The notes beneath the pieces are model-generated. The model worked only from the letters and a program-made list of their open reading frames with translations, did no database searches and was not told the origin of the DNA. From positions 1-24,985 of the IMG/VR virus record IMGVR_UViG_3300023112_001811: 24,985 nt of DNA, one strand, 5' to 3'. This DNA comes from a virus. Positions 15,015 through 21,669 of the stretch are shown one piece after another (position 1 is the first letter of the stretch; the number at the start of each line of letters is the position of its first letter). The translations under genes were made by a program, and so were the position numbers.

Positions 15015-15275
15015 TTAATGCTCCCACTCATCTTCATCTTCATCTTCATCTTCATCTTCATCTTCATCATTTTCGTCCCATTCATCGTCTTCGTCATCGT
15101 CTTCGTCGTCATTATAGTAACTTGGATAATCCCTTCTACCATACCCGTCATCATATTTTTTACGCTCGCCATCATCATAGTCAGGTCTATCATCATCGTC
15201 TTCTTCATCATATTCTGGTTCTGGTTCGAACCATCCATTATCTTCATCATCAGACCATTTATTATAATTAGACAT
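15015..15275 (-). CDS. Extremely acidic repeat protein (86 aa)
   Basis: AAGGCG precedes the ATG at 15275. Nearly half of the residues are Asp/Glu; the last 30 are almost pure D/E with Trp (ending DEWEH), encoded by a hexanucleotide tract (TCTTCA on plus, 15031-15066). The middle is Tyr/Arg/Asp-rich. Strong negative charge and likely disorder suggest DNA mimicry or binding of basic proteins, as known for some phage anti-restriction proteins, but the low-complexity sequence makes this inference only. Divergent from the lipoprotein gene 51 nt away. Confidence 0.6.
   Translation of the reverse strand: MSNYNKWSDDEDNGWFEPEPEYDEEDDDDRPDYDDGERKKYDDGYGRRDYPSYYNDDEDDDEDDEWDENDEDEDEDEDEDEDEWEH
15031..15066 (+). 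repeat. TCTTCA hexanucleotide microsatellite
   Basis: Six perfect TCTTCA units on plus, encoding alternating Glu/Asp on minus in the tail of the acidic protein. Any gain or loss of a unit keeps the frame and changes the acidic tail by two residues. Confidence 0.9.
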
Positions 15276-15326
15276 TTTTCGCCTTTCTTATTTTTGGATA
15301 ATTAATACATATTATAGGAGGTTAAA

Positions 15327-15743
15327 ATGAAAAAAATTCTTATAATTTTTCTATTTGCAATTACTTTTGCGGGATGTGGACCTGAAATTTTTATTGCTCC
15401 AATCGTGAGTGGAGTAATAGCTTGGAGTGAAGGAGAAGCGCATGTGTATTATAACTATAATTCTAAAACAATATACAGAGTTACAAAGTCAACATTATCC
15501 GAAATGGGGATTGAAATTCTAAAAGACGAAACATCGGAAAATGAAAATTATTACATCATTGCTGGAAAAAATGATAAATTTAAAATAACAATCCAACCCT
15601 ACGAAAAAGAAATTTCGAAGCTCAGTATAAGAGTTAATTTCATGGGGGACAAGCCATACGCAGAGTTGCTTTATAAAAAGATAGAAGAAAACATTGCTAC
15701 AATTAACTTCAGAGATGGGAATCCCGTAAGAAAATTTCAATAA
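15327..15743 (+). CDS. DUF3568-like lipoprotein
   Basis: Strong ribosome site (AGGAGG, 5 nt spacing). KK, a hydrophobic run, then FAITFAGC with C17 is a signal peptide with lipobox (position -3 is Phe, less usual). The mature part (138 aa total) with IYRVTKSTLSEMGIEI, a central strand pair and LSIRVNFMGDKPYAELLYKKI fits DUF3568, a family of small bacterial lipoproteins of unknown function. It would be anchored in the inner or outer membrane. A phage lipoprotein can block superinfection or change envelope traits, but no target is visible. Its end overlaps the convergent 92-aa gene by 7 nt. Confidence 0.78.
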   Translation: MKKILIIFLFAITFAGCGPEIFIAPIVSGVIAWSEGEAHVYYNYNSKTIYRVTKSTLSEMGIEILKDETSENENYYIIAGKNDKFKITIQPYEKEISKLSIRVNFMGDKPYAELLYKKIEENIATINFRDGNPVRKFQ

Positions 15744-16015
15744 TTTTTTATTTTTGAAAGATATACAGGTTCTTGCCAAAACATTGCCCAAAATATTGGA
15801 GTTTCATTGAAGTATTCATTTTCTATTTTTATTTTAAATTTTTTATCGTGAGGCAAGACCTTCCATCCATTGCCCTCTATGGCAATACGTTCAGCATACA
15901 TGTAGGGGTCTTTAAAATTATTGTGGTCGGCTACAATTTTTCTGGCTTCTCTAACATTCGAAGCAAGAACATAATCATATCCATTTTGCCAAACATTTAA
16001 CAACCAAACGTTCAT
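15737..16015 (-). CDS. Hypothetical protein (92 aa) coupled to metallopeptidase
   Basis: The frame opens at 16057, but ATG 16015 forms an ATGA overlap with the peptidase stop (TGA 16012-16014), so this start is chosen. MNVWLLNVWQNGYDYVLASNVREARKI suggests a small alpha/beta domain beginning with a strand and a helix; aromatic residues are frequent. No signal peptide, no motif recognised. Translational coupling suggests it acts with the peptidase, perhaps as a regulator or immunity-type partner; that is inference. Confidence 0.62.
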   Translation of the reverse strand: MNVWLLNVWQNGYDYVLASNVREARKIVADHNNFKDPYMYAERIAIEGNGWKVLPHDKKFKIKIENEYFNETPIFWAMFWQEPVYLSKIKNY

Positions 16016-17460
16016 TGCATGTATATTCTTTCTAATTTGCCTGATTTCACTTCCCACATACTATCCCAAGCTTTGTTTATTAAGTTTTCATCTTGTATTA
16101 CATTTAGACAAAATACAGCATCATCCATTGCCTCTGTTCCATTTGGAACTATTTCCTCAATTAAGTTTCCAGATTTATCAAATTCATACAAACCATCTTG
16201 AGCTAATTCAATCTCTACATCAAACAAAGGATTGTCGCCAGACAAACCGCTAACTACATAGTCGCTTAATTTTACAACGTGATTTGACTTGGAAATATAA
16301 GTAAGTCCATCTTTATGTTTGAAAACATTATCTTCTGGCTCGACTCCTTTTTTGAAATCTTTCCAATTTAGACCTTCATTATCTTTTGATAACATTTTAA
16401 CTTCTTGTGTAAGTATTTTTCTTCCTTCAAAGACCTTTCTCATTATTTTTCCATACGGACTACCAGCTTGGCGATCCACGTCCATCATTGATTTAGCTAT
16501 TGCTTGGTAGTATTTTGAGGTTCTAGGGGTTCTTGGAATTGCCTTAAATAAATAAAGACTCATTACATCTCTAGCTTCTTTTAAAGATTCAATATCTGAT
16601 TTGTTTTGTTTAAGATGGTTAAAAATTCTAACCATAATTTCATACCACACTCCTAAGAAAACTCTTCCAAACGAATGACACTCAGCGGCAAGCTTATTGT
16701 TTGGTGCTTGTTTTGGAAGGTTTCTAGGATCTTGATATTTAAATGTGTTATTTGCTTTTCTTAGGTATGCATGACTATATCCGCCTTTACCGCCTGTAAG
16801 GTTGAATATAGCACTGCCCATTTCTTCCGCCAACTTACTTATAACATTGTCTTTTCCCAGATCTCCATCTGTCTCTTTCAACGCATGTTCTAAAACTTCA
16901 TCTGATTCCATTAATGTGAGTATAGCAATTATGTCTGCGAAGGCTTCATGGAATGACCAAATTTCCAAAGCAGGTACGCTCCAAAAGTCCGGCCTCATTG
17001 CATCCAAAATGGCATGGCCAGCCTCATGTGCAATTATATCCACAGAGTCAGCGGTAAAAATCATTTTCTTAGTTTTAGAATCCTGATCGTAGAAAAAGCT
17101 CAAACTCTTGCGATCATACCAAGCATTGAAATCATTTCCCGCTCTTGGCTTGACAATCAAACTTTTAGTTGCTGCCCATTTGTCAAGAGGCTTTCTAAAG
17201 CTTTTAATATTTCTTTGTGAGAGTTCAACCGTTCTGCACATTGTTTCAACACAGCAAGATGCCTGATGGTCTTTTGATCCTTTTTTGAAATTTCCTTTTT
17301 TATACCCAAACACTTGAAAGTTTAGTTTTTTAGGTGGAATTTTTGGACTAATTAAAGAACCTAAACTTGGTGTAGTTGGATCATTAAACGGATACCAAAG
17401 TTGATTTGCAGATAAAGCACCAACCTCTCTAGAAAACATTGATTTAATATAATCAAACAT
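16012..17460 (-). CDS. Gluzincin zinc metallopeptidase (M4/M36-like)
   Basis: 482 residues with ribosome site AAGGAG before ATG 17460. HEAGH at 145-149 (in DIIAHEAGHAILDAM) gives two zinc ligands and the catalytic Glu; E172 in WSFHEAFADI, 22 residues on, is the expected third ligand of gluzincins (thermolysin/fungalysin type). A later ECHSFGRVFLGVWYEIM segment resembles the conserved His region after the active site in M4/M36. No signal peptide and no propeptide are evident, so it probably works in the host cytoplasm or inside the virion. A cysteine group (C69, C70, C75) precedes the core. The last 130 residues lack motifs and may bind substrate or the coupled 92-aa protein. Divergent from mscL. 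Confidence 0.85.
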   Translation of the reverse strand: MFDYIKSMFSREVGALSANQLWYPFNDPTTPSLGSLISPKIPPKKLNFQVFGYKKGNFKKGSKDHQASCCVETMCRTVELSQRNIKSFRKPLDKWAATKSLIVKPRAGNDFNAWYDRKSLSFFYDQDSKTKKMIFTADSVDIIAHEAGHAILDAMRPDFWSVPALEIWSFHEAFADIIAILTLMESDEVLEHALKETDGDLGKDNVISKLAEEMGSAIFNLTGGKGGYSHAYLRKANNTFKYQDPRNLPKQAPNNKLAAECHSFGRVFLGVWYEIMVRIFNHLKQNKSDIESLKEARDVMSLYLFKAIPRTPRTSKYYQAIAKSMMDVDRQAGSPYGKIMRKVFEGRKILTQEVKMLSKDNEGLNWKDFKKGVEPEDNVFKHKDGLTYISKSNHVVKLSDYVVSGLSGDNPLFDVEIELAQDGLYEFDKSGNLIEEIVPNGTEAMDDAVFCLNVIQDENLINKAWDSMWEVKSGKLERIYMQ

Positions 17461-17507
17461 TGCAGACTCCTTGGATAGATATTCATGAGTATGTATTTGG
17501 TAATAAT

Positions 17508-18002
17508 ATGAAAAAAGAATTTATAAATAGAGCTAACATAAAAAAAGCGAAAGATACCATCGAAGATGGTATCGAGCACGTCGTTGGAGAAGAAGAACTA
17601 AAGCAGTGGAAGAAGTTCGCATTCAAAGGCAGAATGATCGAAATGGCGATTGCCTTCATACTTGGAGCGGCATTTCAAAAGGTTGTAAGTTCTATTTCCC
17701 AAAATTTGATCATGCCAATGGTGAATTATGTCGTTGGGAAAACTGGCGAAGACTGGAGGGATTACAGTCTTTCCCCTCTTGAAGGAATGACTTTTGAACT
17801 AGGTCAATTCGCTGGCTCTTTCTTAGACTTTGTGCTAATTTCTATTATTTTGTATGTCGTTTACAGGAAAGTCATGTTTCCTTTATTGAAAGAAGATGTA
17901 AAAATAAGATGCATTCAAACCATATCTTGCCCAGAGTGTCAAGAAGAGATACACTACAAAGCAAGCAAGTGCCCATTTTGCACATCAACTTTGAAAGAAT
18001 AA
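17508..18002 (+). CDS. mscL: MscL-family mechanosensitive channel with C-terminal zinc ribbon
   Basis: The frame can start at TTG 17460, but ATG 17508 (MKKEFINRANIKK) gives a normal form (164 aa); no clear ribosome site is seen. An N-terminal helix (KQWKKFAFKGRMIEMAIAF) leads into TM1 with ILGAAFQKVVSSISQNLIMP (51-70), the hallmark of MscL, then a short periplasmic loop, TM2 (102-122) and a cytoplasmic tail. C141-P-E-C144 and C155-P-F-C158 form a zinc ribbon, known in some bacterial MscL-family proteins and absent in E. coli MscL. MscL opens a large pore when membrane tension rises, releasing osmolytes. In a phage it could protect the swelling infected cell, or vent it at lysis. First gene of an operon with the next two. 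Confidence 0.88.
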   Translation: MKKEFINRANIKKAKDTIEDGIEHVVGEEELKQWKKFAFKGRMIEMAIAFILGAAFQKVVSSISQNLIMPMVNYVVGKTGEDWRDYSLSPLEGMTFELGQFAGSFLDFVLISIILYVVYRKVMFPLLKEDVKIRCIQTISCPECQEEIHYKASKCPFCTSTLKE

Positions 18003-18003
18003 T

Positions 18004-18642
18004 ATGAACGAAAGAGAAAAGAGAATACAAGAACAAAGAACGATTGAAGCAACCAGAAAAAATCTAATGGGGTTGACTGGAAAAATTGGGACTGTGCTTC
18101 GAAACCTCGGTGAGCCATTGATAGCACAAAGTCAAGGCGGATCGCTTATGGATTCGTCATATCTCGATGATCCTTGGGCTTTGCAATCGGAAAATACTCC
18201 TGGAGAACTTAGAGAGGGACCCGCTGACTATGTTCAAAACCAAATTCCATATATGGAAATGAACCCACAAGGAACAGAAGAACCTATTGACGGTGCTTTC
18301 AGACAGAGCAGAGACTATGATATGCCTTTCAATTCTACATCTCAAATTGGATGGTACTTTGACGGCTTAAGCAGCGGTGTTCATATGGAGATCAAATACG
18401 ATGAACACAGCAAAAGCTTAACGTTGAACTGGAAGGGATATCTGGCATATAAGGAGTCAGCAGGTGAGTTGGCTGCATATTCTCCCAATGAAGAATGGGA
18501 AAATAAAATTAATTATTTGTACCAAATCGCTGCAACAAAAGAAAGATCCGTCAAAAAAGAAAGAAAAGAAGAAGAAATAAAAGAAGTTCAGAAAATGAAA
18601 ACAAGCTGGATTCAAAAAATGAGAGAAAGGTGGGGACTGTGA
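18004..18642 (+). CDS. Hypothetical protein (212 aa) in mscL operon
   Basis: Starts one base after the mscL stop, so it is coupled to it. Residues 1-40 are helical and charged, 45-115 look disordered (Gly, Pro, Asn, Gln, Met), 115-165 form a beta-rich folded segment (SQIGWYFDGLSSGVHMEI, then LTLNWKGYLAY), and the C-terminal 45 residues form a Lys/Glu coiled-coil-like helix ending KMRERWGL. No membrane segment, no known family. A soluble partner of the channel or a virion component are both possible. Confidence 0.65.
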   Translation: MNEREKRIQEQRTIEATRKNLMGLTGKIGTVLRNLGEPLIAQSQGGSLMDSSYLDDPWALQSENTPGELREGPADYVQNQIPYMEMNPQGTEEPIDGAFRQSRDYDMPFNSTSQIGWYFDGLSSGVHMEIKYDEHSKSLTLNWKGYLAYKESAGELAAYSPNEEWENKINYLYQIAATKERSVKKERKEEEIKEVQKMKTSWIQKMRERWGL

Positions 18643-19097
18643 CAAATTGGTCAAATGAATATTTGCTCTTAAAAGAATTGATGAACCGTGGGATTGCGAT
18701 ATGGAAGGACCATAGCAGATGGATAATAACAAAAACACCGTCTCCTCACGATACAAGAAATTCATTTCCAAATGCGAAGCCTCCACATGTGTATCAATTG
18801 CAGTTTAATTCTTTCAATGATGCAATTGAATTCGCTAAAGAATTTATTGAATGGGAAACACCTGAAGAAAAAAACCAATGTCCTCCAAAGCAAAGATGGC
18901 GGGTCTCAGTGATGTATGATCAAGGATTAGGACCAGAATACAAAAACTTATTTGTCGAAGCTCGAACGCATGAAGAGGCCGATGCAATTGGGAGAAAAAG
19001 TGCAGAGGCTTTGCTTGAAAAATTAAGGATCGATCCAGAAAAGATAGTACAAGTATCTTGCAGACCTGTTAGAGATGACAGCAATCCTCTTCTATAG
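18639..19097 (+). CDS. Hypothetical protein (152 aa) in mscL operon
   Basis: GTG at 18639 overlaps the preceding TGA (GTGA), with AGGTGGGG upstream; an earlier in-frame GTG at 18630 is less likely. Alpha/beta pattern without signal or membrane segments: a helical start (SNEYLLLKELMNRGIAIW), an extended middle and RWRVSVMYDQGLGPEYK followed by a helix (ARTHEEADAIGRKSAEALLEKL). The last part resembles the small sensor-like domains of phage proteins that modify host enzymes, but no family can be named. A terminator follows after 15 nt. Confidence 0.65.
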   Translation: MTNWSNEYLLLKELMNRGIAIWKDHSRWIITKTPSPHDTRNSFPNAKPPHVYQLQFNSFNDAIEFAKEFIEWETPEEKNQCPPKQRWRVSVMYDQGLGPEYKNLFVEARTHEEADAIGRKSAEALLEKLRIDPEKIVQVSCRPVRDDSNPLL

Positions 19098-19111
19098 AAT
19101 TTTTAAAAGAA

Positions 19112-19150
19112 AAGCCTATAGACTTCTCAAAGTCTATAGGCTTGTTTAAT
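19112..19150 (+). terminator. Rho-independent terminator ending the mscL operon
   Basis: AAGCCTATAGACTT (19112-19125) pairs perfectly with AAGTCTATAGGCTT (19130-19143), loop CTCA, followed by GTTTAATTCTTTT. On the minus strand the hairpin is followed by CTTTTCTTTT, so it could also stop leftward transcription. It lies inside a questionable minus-strand ORF (19069-19314). Confidence 0.82.
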
Positions 19151-19259
19151 TCTTTTAACGTTCGAAATATAACCTTTTCTACACATTCTTTATTGCGAGG
19201 GTTAGCTGCGCAAGAAGTCAAATTCAAATTATATAATGTGTAGGGATGGAAATTTTCTT

Positions 19260-19766
19260 CTACATCAATGTGATGTATGCGAGTGTTGCTCCCAATCCTG
19301 CAATGACTACCCATAGTACGATATCCAATGTATTTGAACTTTTCGATTCAACACGCTTGGCGACATTCGCTTGCATAGCGGAAATTGGAGTATCGTCGTG
19401 ACCTTCATGATCGCACTTGTGATCACAACTGCCACCTTGAACTAAAACGACTGCTCTCATAATTGCCTCTTGAAGTTCTTCTTGTGTTACTCCAGCGGCC
19501 ATCTTCTTCAATTCTTCGCCGCTATCAACGACTTCTTTTGTTTTGTCAACAACGTTGCCTTCCTCATCAAGGACTTCAACATGTCTTTCAACAATCATCG
19601 GACGTTCAACTTCAACGACTCTCTTAGCGAGTTCCATTGGTCGTGCTTCTTCTACGAAAAGCTCTGTGATGTGTTTTGTCTCACCGTTTTCTTCAACCGT
19701 ATGAAGATGCCTTTCAGCATTACGCCCATCTTCCATGACAAATTTCTCTATTTTTTTAGCATCCAT
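19260..19766 (-). CDS. Tail-anchored membrane protein with Cys/His motif (168 aa)
   Basis: ATG 19766 is chosen over 19781 because GGAGGG lies 7 nt upstream. The long N-terminal part (1-115) is acidic/basic and strand-forming with V-E-E/VERPM repeats (AKRVVEVERPMIVERHVEVLDEEG). It is followed by GGSCDHKCDHEGHDD (a compact Cys/His cluster that could bind a metal), a short linker and one C-terminal transmembrane helix (LDIVLWVVIAGLGATLAYITLM), so the bulk faces the cytoplasm. No family is known. A role in anchoring DNA or virion parts to the membrane, or in sensing metal, is speculative. Confidence 0.75.
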   Translation of the reverse strand: MDAKKIEKFVMEDGRNAERHLHTVEENGETKHITELFVEEARPMELAKRVVEVERPMIVERHVEVLDEEGNVVDKTKEVVDSGEELKKMAAGVTQEELQEAIMRAVVLVQGGSCDHKCDHEGHDDTPISAMQANVAKRVESKSSNTLDIVLWVVIAGLGATLAYITLM

Positions 19767-19832
19767 TATAAATCCCTCCATTTAAAAGACTTCTATGATA
19801 TGTATGATTAATATGAAAAATTTAAATGGGGC

Positions 19833-20741
19833 TTACGGAGGAGTTATTAAATCGCCTGCTTCTAAGGTGTAAGGAAGGTTAAATTTGTTAACTAATTCAG
19901 GAGTAACGTCATATTGTTCGACGACTTTCAACGCAAAGTCTCCAACTTCTGCTCCTGCCGGATAAATTATTGAAGTATTTGTGGATGCTACAACAGCGGC
20001 GGAATACTTTGTGAATTGGAAAATCCCTGATTTTCCACTCATAATTTCCCAATCTTCTTGAACAACGGAAGAATTAAACCCTAATGATTTTCCTGCTGCA
20101 TTTAAAGCATTATCAATCACAGCAGCGTCAACATTGCTGCCTGCTGGATCGAGTTTGATCAAACAGTTGTTTCCAGGTCTATCTCCTGCGGGATTGTGCC
20201 TTGTTCTTTCATCGGAAGTGAAAAAATGAAAAACTCTATCTCTATCGAAATACGTAAGAATTTCATTTACACCTGATCTAGCGTTGAATTGAATCGCTTC
20301 TTCGGCTCTTCCATTTTCGATATAAAATCGAAATTCTCCTACATTTTTCTTTTGTCTTATAAACAATCGTTCTTGTTCTGAGGTGTCATTTCCTGGACTA
20401 GATGAAAGAGTGAACCAAGCAGAGAATTGTGCGTTTGCATTTAACGCCGCTGCAATAGTCGTATTAGTTTCAGCAGCACCATTCGGCAGAGCAATAGATA
20501 TCTTGGCCCAATTTGTAAATTCATCAGTGTTTCGAGCAAACCAAATAACGAGTGTATCACGGGAATTTACGCCGTCTGCATCGTTGCCAGAAAGATCAAA
20601 TGGCCCTGATTGCCAAGCCATTACTAAATCGTCACCACGACCTGCGTTTCTTTTAATCGGGAAACCGGGAATGTGATGCCTGTCTCCTAAAAGGAGATTG
20701 CCTTGATAATCAAATGAGAATGGATTTTGATAAAATGTCAT
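19833..20741 (-). CDS. Putative virion structural protein (302 aa)
   Basis: Ribosome site GTGAGGAAAA before ATG 20741. The composition is that of a virion surface protein: rich in Asn, Asp, Ala, Gly, Phe, with many short strands and no signal or membrane segment. It starts with YQNPFSFDYQGNLLLGDRHH and includes WFARNTDEFTNW and FHFFTSDERTRHNPAG segments. The visible order of strands suits a decoration, neck or tail-fibre-associated protein. No family recognised. A TATATA box lies 27 nt upstream, and the leftward gene before it ends in a strong terminator, so it is a unit of its own. Confidence 0.6.
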   Translation of the reverse strand: MTFYQNPFSFDYQGNLLLGDRHHIPGFPIKRNAGRGDDLVMAWQSGPFDLSGNDADGVNSRDTLVIWFARNTDEFTNWAKISIALPNGAAETNTTIAAALNANAQFSAWFTLSSSPGNDTSEQERLFIRQKKNVGEFRFYIENGRAEEAIQFNARSGVNEILTYFDRDRVFHFFTSDERTRHNPAGDRPGNNCLIKLDPAGSNVDAAVIDNALNAAGKSLGFNSSVVQEDWEIMSGKSGIFQFTKYSAAVVASTNTSIIYPAGAEVGDFALKVVEQYDVTPELVNKFNLPYTLEAGDLITPP

Positions 20742-20768
20742 GTTTTTTCCTCACGGATACTGTGTGGT

Positions 20769-20778
20769 TTTATATAGT
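20769..20778 (-). promoter_or_regulatory. ACTATATAAA promoter-like box
   Basis: Reads ACTATATAAA on minus, 27 nt before ATG 20741, with the GAGG ribosome site between. Same core as at 13139 and 23816. Confidence 0.5.
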
Positions 20779-20808
20779 TAATCAACCTCTATAAATGATT
20801 TTTAAATA

Positions 20809-20835
20809 AAAAAACCCCGCCTAAAGGCGGGGTTT
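20809..20835 (-). terminator. Strong rho-independent terminator
   Basis: AAACCCCGCC (20812-20821) and GGCGGGGTTT (20826-20835) pair perfectly around a 4-nt loop. On minus the stem is followed by TTTTTTATTT, so it ends leftward transcription from the 69-aa gene. On plus it is followed by ATCTTATTTTTT, so it may also work rightward. Confidence 0.92.
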
Positions 20836-20852
20836 ATCTTATTTTTTACATT

Positions 20853-21062
20853 TCAGGGTTCTACACATCTAGAATTAGATAATGATCTAATTTGACCATT
20901 GTTTTCCTGAATAACTGCTCCACGACCATTTGGTCCAGTATAAGAACGAATTTTTATTCCATCTATTTTTCGTAAGACATTTGATCTGGTTCCATCTTTC
21001 TTACGAGTAGGATATAGAACCGAGACTTTTCGTTCATTTCTTTTGCTATATAAATCAAGCAT
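20853..21062 (-). CDS. Small basic protein (69 aa)
   Basis: The open frame reaches 21146, but GGAGGG lies 7 nt before ATG 21062 (MLDLYSKRNERKVSV), so the shorter form is chosen. Basic (many Arg/Lys) with alternating strand residues (KVSVLYPTRKKDG, then KIRSYTGPNGRGAVIQENNGQI), like a small beta-barrel nucleic-acid-binding or structural protein. Its strong ribosome site and dedicated terminator suggest high expression. No family known. Confidence 0.68.
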   Translation of the reverse strand: MLDLYSKRNERKVSVLYPTRKKDGTRSNVLRKIDGIKIRSYTGPNGRGAVIQENNGQIRSLSNSRCVEP

Positions 21063-21204
21063 TATTGTACCCTCCAATATCAGTTTTTTAATGTTAGTTT
21101 GATTTGTTAACTTTGTAAGTTTACAGATCTCTCTATCTTGATTCAATATGAATCATAATAATTTTATATTTTTTAACAATAACTATTGTCGTCTACTTAA
21201 GAGA

Positions 21205-21666
21205 TCAGTTACCTGATCGGGCTTTAGTTTCGCATGTTTTTTTAGGGATCATTTTCTGAACTTCTCTAGCAGTTTTCCAAGAATCTAAAAGCTGCTCTTC
21301 GTAGAAAAGATGCGTGTATGCTGTAGCGGCATTATCATAGTCTTCAGTTGACTTGAGACGCTTCGCATAATTATCTGCGACTTCATCTTCCATCTCTACA
21401 ATTGCTTTGACAATCGAAGTGGGGCAGGTTAAGCCAGAAGGGTACGGGTTTGTTCTAACATCTGGGGTTCCGCCTAGATGAACTATAAGCTCTGAAAATT
21501 CAGTAACATGCTTTAGTTCATCAGCAGCCTGAGTCTCACAAAACTCTCGAAGCTCTTCTCTATGTAACCCTGTTAACTGAACAGCATATTGCGTGTACGC
21601 TGACAGATGTTTTCTTTCATTCTTCAAGTCTTCTTGTAAGAATTCAATTAGTTGTTCATTTTCCAT
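21205..21666 (-). CDS. Ferritin-like (bacterioferritin/rubrerythrin-type) protein
   Basis: 153 residues, predicted four-helix bundle as in ferritins. E17 in helix A, E50-x2-H53 (AADELKHVTEF) in helix B, E91/E94 (VEMEDEVADNY) in helix C and E123/E124 (YEEQLLDSW) in helix D give a diiron-type pattern. The second E-x2-H is degenerate: Leu127 takes the place of His, with Asp128 next to it. Ribosome site AAGGGA. It may store or detoxify iron or protect DNA against peroxide during infection. Three nt separate it from the M28 stop, so it ends an operon with the GT8 and M28 genes. Confidence 0.8.
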   Translation of the reverse strand: MENEQLIEFLQEDLKNERKHLSAYTQYAVQLTGLHREELREFCETQAADELKHVTEFSELIVHLGGTPDVRTNPYPSGLTCPTSIVKAIVEMEDEVADNYAKRLKSTEDYDNAATAYTHLFYEEQLLDSWKTAREVQKMIPKKTCETKARSGN

Positions 21667-21669
21667 TTA

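Noticed and set aside
15223-15232. GGTTCGAACC resembling a tRNA T-arm
   Set aside because: No acceptor, D or anticodon stems fit around it; it lies inside the acidic protein gene.
15018-15305. Plus-strand 95-aa Ile/Phe-rich ORF and a second minus frame rich in Met/Lys (15011-15250)
   Set aside because: Both are out-of-frame readings of the acidic protein's low-complexity DNA; the acidic frame has the ribosome site and couples to the next gene.
19069-19314. Minus-strand 81-aa ORF
   Set aside because: It contains the perfect terminator hairpin at 19112-19143, overlaps genes at both ends and has no ribosome site. Residues 20-60 look fairly protein-like, so a short real gene cannot be fully excluded.
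21203-21218. GATCAG-TTAC-CTGATC inverted repeat at the ferritin-like stop
   Set aside because: Only 6 bp with no T-run on minus; too weak to call a terminator.
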